A DNA stretch of 64,000 nt, taken from Clostridium thermobutyricum. GTDB taxonomy: Bacteria; Bacillota; Clostridia; Ch29. Numbering within the stretch: position 1 is the first letter of the stretch; each line of letters begins with the position of its first letter. Of this stretch, positions 34,034-42,282 are shown piece by piece. A model generated the notes under the pieces. It searched no databases. It was given only the letters and a program-made list of their open reading frames with translations, and was not told the origin of the DNA. The position numbers and the translations under genes are program-made. The DNA lies in contig JAENYX010000009.1 in the NCBI GenBank assembly GCA_016841565.1, forward strand, positions 1-64,000, written 5' to 3'.

Positions 34034-34900
34034 TTACACCCCCATATACAAAAATCTAAACTTGATATTTACAACCGCTTCTTCGGCTCCGCTATCCGCC
34101 ATATAAGATATTGTGTTTTCTCCTATAGCTAACCGCCAGAAGGTGCTTTCTAGGTCTATATAGTGCATAGCATTACTCTCATTACCTTCCTCGTCAATAA
34201 AGACTACTCGCTTCCTGCCGAATGCTGTTTCGATTATCAGCTTTTCCCCGGCCTGTAGTTCTCGGTTTATCTTGATAAACTCCCCGGTTGTTAAATTATC
34301 TACCCTCGGTTTAACAGCAGGGCCATTAAACTCTATGACTACCGGGGCTTCCCTGTGGCCGATATTCTCAATCGTTATTTCGTTCCCGGCGGTTTCAAAT
34401 TCCATGTATGGGTCTAACTCAATCGGAAATTCAAATCCACCTAACCACGCCTGCATTGTAGCTGTGTATTCCACCGGGGACAATAATAACGGATTAGCAC
34501 AATAAAGATTAATCAAGGCCGGTTGCGTTTTGTCCTTAAAGTCCCCGGCATACGGGAATACCGGTGCTGTTTCCGCTATCGCTTTTACTTCCCTCTTTAC
34601 CCCGTCATTCTCATATATCAGCGTCCCTTCCCCTAACGCCGGGTTAAAAGCTTCAAGCAATTTCCTCCTGTGGCTTGACATTTCAACTTCGTTATCGGCC
34701 AATACTATGATTTCAGCAAACGGCGTCCGTGGCTCCAACACAGCATCTATGAAGGTCGCTCCGTCCTGGAATGGTGCTTTTTGGGTCTGGATAGTGGCCT
34801 TAGCGGCTCCCATCCCCTCTAGTTTGGTAAGAATATAAGGAGCATTATCGCCTAATTCCACGCTCTGCCCTCTCGAATTTATGAAGGTCAGCTTTTCCAT
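34034..34900 (-). CDS. Distal tail protein (Dit/phage tail family)
   Basis: 288 residues. Begins MEKLTFINSRGQSVELGDNA and contains APFQDGATFIDAVLEPR and HRRKLLEAFNPALGEGTL, the sequence plan of phage_tail/Dit proteins that join the tail tube to the tip. Follows the tape measure gene by one base, as usual. Confidence 0.85.
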   Translation of the reverse strand: MEKLTFINSRGQSVELGDNAPYILTKLEGMGAAKATIQTQKAPFQDGATFIDAVLEPRTPFAEIIVLADNEVEMSSHRRKLLEAFNPALGEGTLIYENDGVKREVKAIAETAPVFPYAGDFKDKTQPALINLYCANPLLLSPVEYTATMQAWLGGFEFPIELDPYMEFETAGNEITIENIGHREAPVVIEFNGPAVKPRVDNLTTGEFIKINRELQAGEKLIIETAFGRKRVVFIDEEGNESNAMHYIDLESTFWRLAIGENTISYMADSGAEEAVVNIKFRFLYMGV

Positions 34901-34901
34901 G

Positions 34902-37130
34902 CTATAACCCCCATTCCATGGCCAACTGTCGGCTTATCTGCAAATTCTTCCGTGCTATTTCGGAGGCACTCAATGGAGCCGGGCTGTTGATTGTAATATG
35001 CTGGTGTATGTCTCCAGCCCTTACCGGCTGACTTCTTTCTGTACCCCTTGCCACCCCCATATTCAGGCTGGCTATTGCGTTCATAACCATATCCATTGAC
35101 CTATCGCTTGGTATTATTTGTGTCCCTGCCGGTAGTCGCATCAGCTCTGGCCCTTCTTCTCCAACCCATGTCCAGCCGCCCCGCCAGTAGTTTGTGCCTC
35201 TGGCATTAAAGGCTACTGATATATCGCCGGTTCGGTTGATATAGTCTGCCATATACTTACTGACTATACTCTTGGGGCTGGCATCTATCTTCCGGTATGC
35301 GCCATAAACAAGTTTCAGCTTGTTCTCCAGTTCCTGAGCTGCCTCGGCGGCATTTTTCATTTCTTCAGCGTTTTTCTCTAATGCTTTTGTGTTGTCCTCT
35401 ATACCAGTACTTGTTAAGTCAACAGCTTCCCTTGCTTTATTAAATGCATCCTCTAATTCTTGTAACTTTCGCTTTGCTGTTTCTTGCTGCTGAATAGCCT
35501 GTTGGCCCTTTAATCTTTGAGCTTCAATGCTATCTGTATAATTTTCAACAGATTTTTGGGTCATTGCCTGATATGCTGCTACCCTCTGATACTCTACTGT
35601 TTGCTGTTTTAATGAAGTATTAATATTATCAATATCACGTTTCAAGTTCTGCATGTTATAGCCTAATATACCGCTTGCAGCTCCTAAACTATCTTGGCCC
35701 TTCTTTGCGTCCTGTGTGGCCTCATAGAACAGCCATATAGCCCCGGTTACCAGTGCAATTTTCCCTGCCAATGTTGCAGCAGCCAATCCTAATCCCTTTG
35801 CTGCTGCAGTAGCTGAAATAGTCACTGTCTCCGCCGTCTTGGCAGCTATCACATACTTCCCCAACAGGCCAATCAATGGGCTTATAGCAGAAGTCATTTT
35901 ACCCAGTCCCAAAACTATTGGCCCTATTAATGCTGCCAGTCCTGCCATTTTAACTATACTCTCCTGCGTTTCGGGGTTAAGATTTCTGAACCATTCTGCT
36001 AAACCCCTAACTCTATTGGATAGCTCCAATATACGAGGCACAACTATTTCTCCGATTATCATCCCTGCTTCTTTTAACTGGTTCTTTGATATTTCAAGCT
36101 GTGCCGCCGTTGTTTGATACCTTTGCTCTGCTTCCTTTGTCAGTGCAATATTTTGTTCCCATGCTTCACTGCCTAGGTCGATAGCCCCTGCAAATACTTC
36201 ACTGGCTCCCGAGGCCCTTAATAATGCGTCCCGGAGCCTTATTTCACTGATACCCATATCATCTAGTACCTTAATAGCTGATGCACCACGTTCCTCTGTT
36301 GTCGATAGCCCTTCAATGAATGCTATCAGTGCCCCGGCAGCATCTTCTTTGAACGCTTGGACGAATTGGTCTCGGGTCATATTTGCTACCAGTGCAAAAT
36401 TATCTAGCTGATTACTTCCCGTCTCAACGGCAAGCTGCATATCCACCATAAGGCGTGAGAAGGCAGAGCCTCCCGCCTCGGCTTCTATACCTACCGACGA
36501 CAGGGCACCGGCAAGCCCCATAGTCTGTGCCTCGGTTAGCCCTATCTGTGTCCCTGCACCGGCAAGCCGCATACCCATCGAAACAATCTCTGCTTCCGTT
36601 GTGGCAAGGTTATTCCCTAAAGCAACTATAGTACTCCCAAGCCTATCAAAGTCGCCTTGGCTCATTTGAGTTATATTGGCAAACCTCGCCAAAGCCGTTG
36701 CTGCCTCATCTGCCGATAGGTTCGTGGCTTCGCCTAAATCTATCATTACACGGGTAAAACCTAGTATATTGTCCGTCTGTATGCCCAACTGTCCCGCTGC
36801 TTCGACTACCCCGGCAATTTCAACAGCACTAGCAGGGATTTCCCTGGACATCGCCCGGATACCCTCTGATAATTCTGCGAATTTTTCTTCGGTGGTGTCT
36901 ACTGTTTTCCGCACACCGGCAAATGCACTTTCATAATCAATGGCGAATTTAGTGGAAGCTGTTCCTGCTGCCAATATGGGCAAGGTCACATATTTTTGCA
37001 TACTCTTGCCCATGTTCTCCATACCCTTGCCGAAGGATTTCATCTTCTTCTCTGCAGCATTTAGCCCAGCTTCATATTTGCTTGTATTAAGTACAAGCTC
37101 ACTATATACAGTTCCGGCATTTATACTCAT
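34902..37130 (-). CDS. Tail tape measure protein
   Basis: About 742 residues from ATG 37130 (GGCGGTGAGGAC precedes it). TP901-type tape measure core: YESAFAGVRKTVDTTEEKFA, ARFANITQMSQGDFDRLGS and AGGSAFSRLMVDMQLAVETG, then several hydrophobic stretches in the middle (360-470) and a coiled coil (500-620). It sets the tail length and goes into the host membrane during DNA injection. By the usual rule its length implies a tail of about 110 nm. Confidence 0.93.
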   Translation of the reverse strand: MSINAGTVYSELVLNTSKYEAGLNAAEKKMKSFGKGMENMGKSMQKYVTLPILAAGTASTKFAIDYESAFAGVRKTVDTTEEKFAELSEGIRAMSREIPASAVEIAGVVEAAGQLGIQTDNILGFTRVMIDLGEATNLSADEAATALARFANITQMSQGDFDRLGSTIVALGNNLATTEAEIVSMGMRLAGAGTQIGLTEAQTMGLAGALSSVGIEAEAGGSAFSRLMVDMQLAVETGSNQLDNFALVANMTRDQFVQAFKEDAAGALIAFIEGLSTTEERGASAIKVLDDMGISEIRLRDALLRASGASEVFAGAIDLGSEAWEQNIALTKEAEQRYQTTAAQLEISKNQLKEAGMIIGEIVVPRILELSNRVRGLAEWFRNLNPETQESIVKMAGLAALIGPIVLGLGKMTSAISPLIGLLGKYVIAAKTAETVTISATAAAKGLGLAAATLAGKIALVTGAIWLFYEATQDAKKGQDSLGAASGILGYNMQNLKRDIDNINTSLKQQTVEYQRVAAYQAMTQKSVENYTDSIEAQRLKGQQAIQQQETAKRKLQELEDAFNKAREAVDLTSTGIEDNTKALEKNAEEMKNAAEAAQELENKLKLVYGAYRKIDASPKSIVSKYMADYINRTGDISVAFNARGTNYWRGGWTWVGEEGPELMRLPAGTQIIPSDRSMDMVMNAIASLNMGVARGTERSQPVRAGDIHQHITINSPAPLSASEIARKNLQISRQLAMEWGL

Positions 37131-37149
37131 GTCCTCACCGCCTTTTGGG

Positions 37150-37183
37150 CATAAAAAAGACACCCTTTATTCAGAGTGTCTTA
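37150..37183 (-). terminator. Attenuator before the tape measure gene
   Basis: Minus strand AAGACAC-(12 bases)-GTGTCTT followed by TTTTTAT, inside the tail operon between a small membrane protein gene and the tape measure gene. It should lower downstream transcription. Confidence 0.65.
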
Positions 37184-37213
37184 TGATTGTGCATGTTTTG
37201 TTTTTTTGTTTTT

Positions 37214-37378
37214 TTACTTTTTCCTAGTCAAGAACCATATAAGAATAATAGCTACACTAATACCCAAGCCAAGTGGCCCTAAAAAAATTGTAAGGATTAC
37301 TGGAACTGTAATTAGCAAGGTAAGCAAACAGCCTATAGCCTGCATCTTTTCCCCTGCTTCTCTGAGTTTATCGCTCAT
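37214..37378 (-). CDS. Small membrane protein in the tail operon
   Basis: 54 residues with ATG 37378 behind AAGGAGGGATG. Nearly all of residues 15-50 are hydrophobic (CLLTLLITVPVILTIFLG and SVAIILIWFL), giving two membrane segments with a short basic tail. It lies between the tail chaperone pair and the tape measure gene. Possibly a membrane-acting accessory (superinfection exclusion type); not recognised. Confidence 0.65.
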   Translation of the reverse strand: MSDKLREAGEKMQAIGCLLTLLITVPVILTIFLGPLGLGISVAIILIWFLTRKK

Positions 37379-37413
37379 AACAACATCCCTCCTTAATGGG
37401 ATATTGTACCATA

Positions 37414-37635
37414 TTACTGCTTTTTGACAAATTCCATGAAATCTCGATTATCCCTTTTATGGCCGTCTCTCCATTTTAATTTATTCCAGTTTAGTTTTCC
37501 CTCATTATCTGTCGCTTTTGCTAATAAATACAGGGCCACTTCATCAAAGCAATAAGCAGTATATTCATCATCAATACCCAGTATCTCACTTGGCCTCTTT
37601 TGATATGTCCTTGCCATTGTTATTATTTCGGTCAT
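37414..37635 (-). CDS. Tail assembly chaperone, T part (read by frameshift)
   Basis: 73 residues in the +1/-2 frame relative to the upstream gene. ARTYQKRPSEILGIDDEYTA and FCFDEVALYLLAKA-like sequence (YCFDEVALYLLAKA) are hallmarks of the T domain of gpGT chaperones. The frame is open upstream through a run of seven A (37641-37635), the likely slippage site. It may be made only as a G-T fusion. The ATG at 37635 lies in the A-run and has no ribosome binding site. Confidence 0.8.
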   Translation of the reverse strand: MTEIITMARTYQKRPSEILGIDDEYTAYCFDEVALYLLAKATDNEGKLNWNKLKWRDGHKRDNRDFMEFVKKQ

Positions 37636-37969
37636 TTTTTTGTTTGTTACGAAAGGAGTCTAGTTTTTTTACCTCCGATGTAGCCCAGGTGAATATCTCA
37701 AACATCTGGTCATCGTCAATAGTATCTTTCACTTCCTCATAAGTCGGCTCTACCATACATGCCCGGCAATAAAGCTCTATCATTTGTGCCAGTTCCTTTA
37801 TATTGCCCTGTTCTATACCTTTTCCGCCTACCACTTTTGTTGCAATGCCTAATAGGCTGTTCGGTATCTTACCCTGTGCGGCCATGTTTAACAGTCTGGG
37901 CCTTTGTACCTTAATCTTTACAGGCTGGCCTTCAACATCGCTAATAGCCAATTCAGTTACTGTTTTCAT
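37586..37969 (-). CDS. Tail assembly chaperone, G part
   Basis: 127 residues from ATG 37969 with AGGAGGTATACC upstream. MKTVTELAISDVEGQPVKI, then a helical body and a Lys/Asn-rich C-terminus. It binds the tape measure protein during tail assembly. The downstream T frame overlaps its end by 50 bases, as in phage lambda G/GT, but with a different shift. Confidence 0.8.
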   Translation of the reverse strand: MKTVTELAISDVEGQPVKIKVQRPRLLNMAAQGKIPNSLLGIATKVVGGKGIEQGNIKELAQMIELYCRACMVEPTYEEVKDTIDDDQMFEIFTWATSEVKKLDSFRNKQKNDRNNNNGKDISKEAK

Positions 37970-37996
37970 GGTATACCTCCTAGGCACTACCGGCTA

Positions 37997-38539
37997 TTAT
38001 GCCGGCAGTGCTTCCATATTCTCAAACTCTACCGGGCTTTCCCCGGCTGCCGGCCTCGACCGTGCCTGTAATGATTCACTGAAAAACTCCCCATCCTGGA
38101 CGTTGTAATTAACCGGCCTACCCTTGCAATGCAGGAATGAGAAGCAGACATAGCCTTTCGTTTCTCCGTTTACGTCTTTATCTTCCGTGTAAACCTTCAG
38201 CGTAAACGCCTTTCTATTAACCGGACTGCCTACAGGCGGTGCGGAGTATTTTTCGGACAAATCATCCCATGTACCGCCGTCAACCAGGGCTAATACTTCT
38301 GGCTGCATGGTTACAGCCGATAAGGTTATGTCATAGCCTAATACTATATCCTCCAGCTTGTTCATTGCTTTAATCGTATTTTTCACTCGCAGGATATTTT
38401 CTGCACCTTCGGAGACATACGCTTCAATGTTTGCTTCATTTGCCATGTCTATAAGTGTATATGTTACAGGAGTATCTTCTTCGGTCACAATATCAACCCT
38501 CGCTATGTTCGCAAGAGCAAATTCCAATACATCTGCCAT
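37997..38539 (-). CDS. Major tail protein
   Basis: 180 residues between the head-tail connectors and the tail chaperone, the fixed place of the tail tube protein. MADVLEFALANIARVDIVTEED, beta-rich, with a strand pattern FTLKVYTEDKDVNGETKGYV. It builds the hexameric rings of the tail tube. Confidence 0.8.
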   Translation of the reverse strand: MADVLEFALANIARVDIVTEEDTPVTYTLIDMANEANIEAYVSEGAENILRVKNTIKAMNKLEDIVLGYDITLSAVTMQPEVLALVDGGTWDDLSEKYSAPPVGSPVNRKAFTLKVYTEDKDVNGETKGYVCFSFLHCKGRPVNYNVQDGEFFSESLQARSRPAAGESPVEFENMEALPA

Positions 38540-38541
38540 CG

Positions 38542-38889
38542 TTATCCCTCCAGTTTCTTAATAATCTGATACTCAATGGAGGTTGTATAAGCTTCAACCT
38601 CATTGTCGGTTATAATAGGCGTTTTATTGCCCGTCTTACGTAAAAAAGACAGCTCTTTTAAAGCTGCCTTTATCTCATCCATATATGGCTTTACCTGAAT
38701 ATAGCTCGCTAATGGCACGAATAAAACTATGTCAATCAATCGGTATCCTATGCGGTTAGACCGGAAGTATGGCACCTGTGGGCCTTCACGGATGACACAG
38801 TATTTCTCTGTGCATTTCCCTGTATGTTGTCCCGGGGCATAAGGGTTAAGGCCCTTATCTTTCAGCTTAGTAAAGATTGTCTGCCACAT
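38542..38889 (-). CDS. Tail terminator / minor tail protein
   Basis: 115 residues directly upstream of the major tail gene and downstream of the HK97 gp10-like gene, the slot of the tail terminator. Contains YRLIDIVLFVPLASYIQVKPYMDEIKAALKEL-type alternating strands and helices. Identity is from position rather than a specific motif. Confidence 0.65.
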   Translation of the reverse strand: MWQTIFTKLKDKGLNPYAPGQHTGKCTEKYCVIREGPQVPYFRSNRIGYRLIDIVLFVPLASYIQVKPYMDEIKAALKELSFLRKTGNKTPIITDNEVEAYTTSIEYQIIKKLEG

Positions 38890-39224
38890 CAGTCTTTCAC
38901 CAGCCTTTGATAGCCCCTTAATATTGACGGAGTATTCCGGTCTATTGTTGGCTTTAATATCGCATATTTCTTCTCATGGGCTAACTCTAACCACACGTTA
39001 TAGCTCATACCACCGGATAATACTACTTTTAGCAAATAGCCATCCCAGCCGCCTTCGCCTCTTATTGAGTTTCTGGCGTTGCCTGTCCTGTCTTCCCATG
39101 GTACTTTTGTCTTCGCTTCTGCTTCCATTTTCTTTGCGGCTGTATCGGCGTATACAGATAATGCAGCCTTATGTTTCATGGCTGCATTTTTCAGGTCAAA
39201 ATTTTTGGCATTAAACTTTATCAT
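38889..39224 (-). CDS. HK97 gp10-like head-tail protein
   Basis: 111 residues with AKKMEAEAKTKVPWEDRTGN followed by ARNSI, the motif of the HK97 gp10 family (neck/tail completion). One-base overlap with the next gene. Confidence 0.85.
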   Translation of the reverse strand: MIKFNAKNFDLKNAAMKHKAALSVYADTAAKKMEAEAKTKVPWEDRTGNARNSIRGEGGWDGYLLKVVLSGGMSYNVWLELAHEKKYAILKPTIDRNTPSILRGYQRLVKD

Positions 39225-39571
39225 CCTATCACTTCCAACTCTGCCTGCTTACAAATACCAAAGTAATCGTTTATAAACGTCACCCTTACTGTCTTACCGT
39301 CATGGGCAAAGGTATCACCTTCTTGTATATCGGCATCATACATGGCAAGCAGTTTAAGCATATTTGAAGCTACTGTTATGCTGGCATCTAATATGATTTC
39401 CCTATGTGATTTCTTGTTGTATATCCTCACTGTCTGCGGTTCCAGGGTAACTCCTTCCTCAATCTTACCGCCGAACCCGTCATCCGTAACCGTTTTGCGT
39501 GTTATGGTTATTTCAGCAGGGTCTTGGTTTATAAGCTTTCGGATAAACTCTCGATAATACTTCTTATTCAT
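39221..39571 (-). CDS. Head closure protein
   Basis: 116 residues. ITITRKTVTDDGFGGKIEEG and DGKTVRVTFINDYFG form the beta-barrel pattern of phage head closure (SPP1 gp16/HK97 gp7-like) proteins, which seal the portal after packaging. Confidence 0.75.
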   Translation of the reverse strand: MNKKYYREFIRKLINQDPAEITITRKTVTDDGFGGKIEEGVTLEPQTVRIYNKKSHREIILDASITVASNMLKLLAMYDADIQEGDTFAHDGKTVRVTFINDYFGICKQAELEVIG

Positions 39572-39821
39572 CTGCCCGTACCACCACCCTGCCTTGATTT
39601 TGCCGGTATTTTTTCGCCAGCATTAAAAAGTGGTTTCTCGGTGACGGAATAACCACATCCCCCAGCTTCATTTCCTCGATACCAGCTTTTATAAGGCACA
39701 ATTCCCGGGCTATAACATACAAATCGAAACCTTTGTCAATTAAGCCCCGTAATTCCTCATCATCAAAATATGGATAATTAGCCTCGTCTATCAGTTCCTT
39801 TAACTTTTCAAGGTCGGTCAT
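39564..39821 (-). CDS. Head-tail connector (adaptor) protein
   Basis: 85 residues, helical: LEKLKELIDEANYPYFDDEE, then LCLIKAGIEEMKLGDVVIPS and a terminal helix. Fits the adaptor that sits on the portal. Overlaps the closure gene by 8 bases. Confidence 0.75.
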   Translation of the reverse strand: MTDLEKLKELIDEANYPYFDDEELRGLIDKGFDLYVIARELCLIKAGIEEMKLGDVVIPSPRNHFLMLAKKYRQNQGRVVVRADE

Positions 39822-39840
39822 GGCGTTTCACCTGCTCCGC

Positions 39841-40116
39841 TTAGTCTTGGCTCGCCGGGTCTTCATCTATTGGCTCATTATCCGGGGCCTTTTGAGAGGT
39901 CAATTCCTTTATTGCCTTGAGTAGTTCAGCCTTTTTCATGCTTTCGCACTCTTCAATCCCCAGGTCTTTTGCCATTTGCCTCAATTCGGTAACATACATT
40001 TCGTCCAATGTCTCTGGCTTTCTGCCGAGGCGAAAGCCCTGTTGTTTGTAGATAACATTATAGGCCCGCTCTGTGGCCCAGATAGTTCTTTTGCCGTCCG
40101 TATATTCCTTCATCAT
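39841..40116 (-). CDS. Small protein with Rho-N/SAP-like helix pair
   Basis: 91 residues. YVTELRQMAKDLGIEECESM followed by KKAELLKAIKEL is the Rho-N/SAP-like DNA-binding helix-extended loop-helix often fused to or next to phage head genes. Lies between capsid and adaptor genes. Confidence 0.75.
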   Translation of the reverse strand: MMKEYTDGKRTIWATERAYNVIYKQQGFRLGRKPETLDEMYVTELRQMAKDLGIEECESMKKAELLKAIKELTSQKAPDNEPIDEDPASQD

Positions 40117-40165
40117 ATCACTCCTTCAAATTTAGCCGGGGATAATTCCCCGGCCATTATTGCCC

Positions 40166-41068
40166 TTATCCTGCGATAACTTCCGGAGTTAATGCTGCGA
40201 ATGCCTCGTCCTTTATCGGGAGGAAACCTATTCGCATAGTAGCCTTTATTGCTATCATGTCATTCTCTGCCAGCGACAACGGCTGCCCGTCTCCCATAGT
40301 TACGCTTTGGAGTGTTGCTTCGGTAAGAGTTTCATACTCTATACCCTGTCTTATGCCTACCAGTGAATAGTTCCAGTTCGCTGCTATTACCTCTGCCTTT
40401 GTTTTGTCCCATGCCCCATTCCTTACAAACTCAATGGGATTATTATAAAACTCGTTCTGATTAGTTCCTGCCGCGAACAACGGAGCACCGTTACCGTCTC
40501 TCAATTTTCGGAGGGAGTTTTTTATGCCATAGTGTGCTGCGAACCCGTTCACATCATGCCCTGCATCTTCTATTAACGCCATTACATCCGATACATCAAG
40601 GTCAAGCTTACCTTCTCCGTTTGTACCTACAGCTACTTTGTTCCCTGCTGTATCTATTATTCCGAATATGTTTTTTACAAACGGAGAATTAGTCCCGAAC
40701 AGGCAGGCTGCATCTATAGCTGTGTAAAATGCTTCCGCTATAGCAGGCCTCATTTCACCGAATACGTCTATAGTAGTATCGTTCAGCTTCTCCTTTGTAA
40801 CCGGGACAATAACAGCCAGCTTTTTGGCCTCCATCTCCGGAAAAATCCATGTTGCAACGGAAGTCTGTATCCTTTCAGCTTCCCCCACCCAGTATGCACC
40901 GGGCCCGTCGGTCATTACCGAAAACTTTTTCGTGTCACTCTTCATAGGCTCAACCTTCGACAATCGGAGAATAGACGAACCCCTCGCTACATCTTTTATT
41001 ATCTCCGCTGCCAATTCCACCGGTACAAAACCGGCCAGATTATCTTTCAAATATTTTTCGTCTGCCAT
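40166..41068 (-). CDS. Major capsid protein (HK97 fold)
   Basis: 300 residues. GFVPVELAAEIIKDVARGSS, the P-domain stretch MEAKKLAVIVPVTKEKLNDT and IKATMRIGFLPIKDEAFAAL are typical of the HK97-fold capsid. There is no protease gene, which fits the separate scaffold protein upstream and no prohead cleavage. Confidence 0.92.
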   Translation of the reverse strand: MADEKYLKDNLAGFVPVELAAEIIKDVARGSSILRLSKVEPMKSDTKKFSVMTDGPGAYWVGEAERIQTSVATWIFPEMEAKKLAVIVPVTKEKLNDTTIDVFGEMRPAIAEAFYTAIDAACLFGTNSPFVKNIFGIIDTAGNKVAVGTNGEGKLDLDVSDVMALIEDAGHDVNGFAAHYGIKNSLRKLRDGNGAPLFAAGTNQNEFYNNPIEFVRNGAWDKTKAEVIAANWNYSLVGIRQGIEYETLTEATLQSVTMGDGQPLSLAENDMIAIKATMRIGFLPIKDEAFAALTPEVIAG

Positions 41069-41084
41069 CTTTCATACCCCCTGT

Positions 41085-41663
41085 TTAGTTTCGTTTTGCC
41101 TGTACCTCCCTGATAGCGTTTATAAAGTCTGTCGCTGATTTACCGGTAGCAGGCTTTTTGTCCTTTGCACCGCCGCCCTTGCTACCACCAGTACCTTCCG
41201 GGTCAGTCTCCTTAAACAGATACGGCTTACTCTCTTTCAAAGCCTTAATCTGTTCTTCAAGGCCGGTGATTGTGCCATCATCTGCAAGTGTAATACTGTC
41301 TTGTTTAAGGTGAGGTAGTATATCTGCTACATCATTAGGCCCTGCTTTAAATACCGCCAGTTTAATAGCGTTTAGTTTTCTGGTTTTGGTAAGCTCGGCT
41401 TCTTTATCTTTTATCTGATGTTTTAGGTCGTCTATCTCTTTGGTTACGGCTTCGTTATCCTTCAATTTGGTCTGCAGTTCCCCCAACTTCTTATTGAGCG
41501 CATCTATCTGCCCTTTATACTCTTTCTTTTCTTCATTCATTGCATCGAATTTATCTTTTGGTATCCAATTCCCATCAGATACTATCGCTATCTTATGTTT
41601 ATCACCCGCCTTTTCCATTACCTGCTTATACAATTCTTCACCAAGCAGTTCTTTTAGTGTCAT
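41085..41663 (-). CDS. Scaffolding protein (GP20-like)
   Basis: 192 residues, largely coiled coil (YKGQIDALNKKLGELQTKLK) with a basic C-terminal end, the plan of phage minor structural GP20/scaffold proteins. Directly upstream of the capsid gene. Confidence 0.85.
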   Translation of the reverse strand: MTLKELLGEELYKQVMEKAGDKHKIAIVSDGNWIPKDKFDAMNEEKKEYKGQIDALNKKLGELQTKLKDNEAVTKEIDDLKHQIKDKEAELTKTRKLNAIKLAVFKAGPNDVADILPHLKQDSITLADDGTITGLEEQIKALKESKPYLFKETDPEGTGGSKGGGAKDKKPATGKSATDFINAIREVQAKRN

Positions 41664-41751
41664 ACAAAACTCTCCTTTCCCTCTAGCCTTTTTTATACAG
41701 GTCGGCCCCTGCTTTGTGGTCTTTGTTCTTTAGGCCCTGCAAATACTAAAA

Positions 41752-41782
41752 AAGGGCAAAATAAAAGCACCCGTTAAGGTGC
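41752..41782 (-). terminator. Attenuator upstream of the scaffold gene
   Basis: Minus strand GCACC-TTAACG-GGTGC followed by TTTTATTTTG, between a zinc-ribbon gene and the scaffold gene. Weak stem; the late operon must read through it. Confidence 0.55.
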
Positions 41783-41790
41783 CTAGTAGA

Positions 41791-42072
41791 CTATTCACTT
41801 TTTTGTTTTGCTTTTAACTTATCCATATCCCGGCCTATTTCTTGCTTTAGTTTACTGATAGCCTCCAAATCCGTTAATGTCCTTATCTTCGCCTGTTTTC
41901 GTCTTATGTTCCTATCGGTATAAAATGCAATGTATTCTTTATTGCAACGTGGGCAACAAAAATATGTTTTCTCTATGCCTCCGTTTAGCTTATCCAATTC
42001 AAGCTTTGTAACCCTGAACTCTTTTCCACAACCGCCTTTGCCATCACACTTGGCTAGAATAGGTTTACTCAT
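41791..42072 (-). CDS. Small zinc-binding phage protein
   Basis: 93 residues with an N-terminal zinc ribbon: CDGKGGCGKEF then YFCCPRCNKEY, and a helical, basic C-terminal half. Lies between the MuF-type head protein and the scaffold. Function unknown. Confidence 0.7.
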   Translation of the reverse strand: MSKPILAKCDGKGGCGKEFRVTKLELDKLNGGIEKTYFCCPRCNKEYIAFYTDRNIRRKQAKIRTLTDLEAISKLKQEIGRDMDKLKAKQKSE

Positions 42073-42084
42073 AGCATCACCTCT

Positions 42085-42282
42085 TTATGCTCCAAAGGAG
42101 ATCTCGCCTTCTTCTAGCTTTTTGACTATTACAGTCTCGCCCATTTCTTTAAGTTCTTTAATTACGTTTTCCTCGGTTTTATCTCCAACAAGACGAACAT
42201 CAATGTCGAGCTGGTCTAATAAATCATGTATATGGTTTTCATTCTCTTTATTGATTATCCAGTCTGTTGGTATATATGGCAT
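42085..42282 (-). CDS. Hypothetical protein downstream of MuF
   Basis: 65 acidic residues (MPYIPTDWIINKENENHIHD, later ENVIKELKEMGETVIVKKLE), directly abutting the MuF gene (one-base overlap). In toxin-tipped MuF loci a small immunity gene often lies here, so an immunity role is possible but unproved. Confidence 0.65.
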   Translation of the reverse strand: MPYIPTDWIINKENENHIHDLLDQLDIDVRLVGDKTEENVIKELKEMGETVIVKKLEEGEISFGA

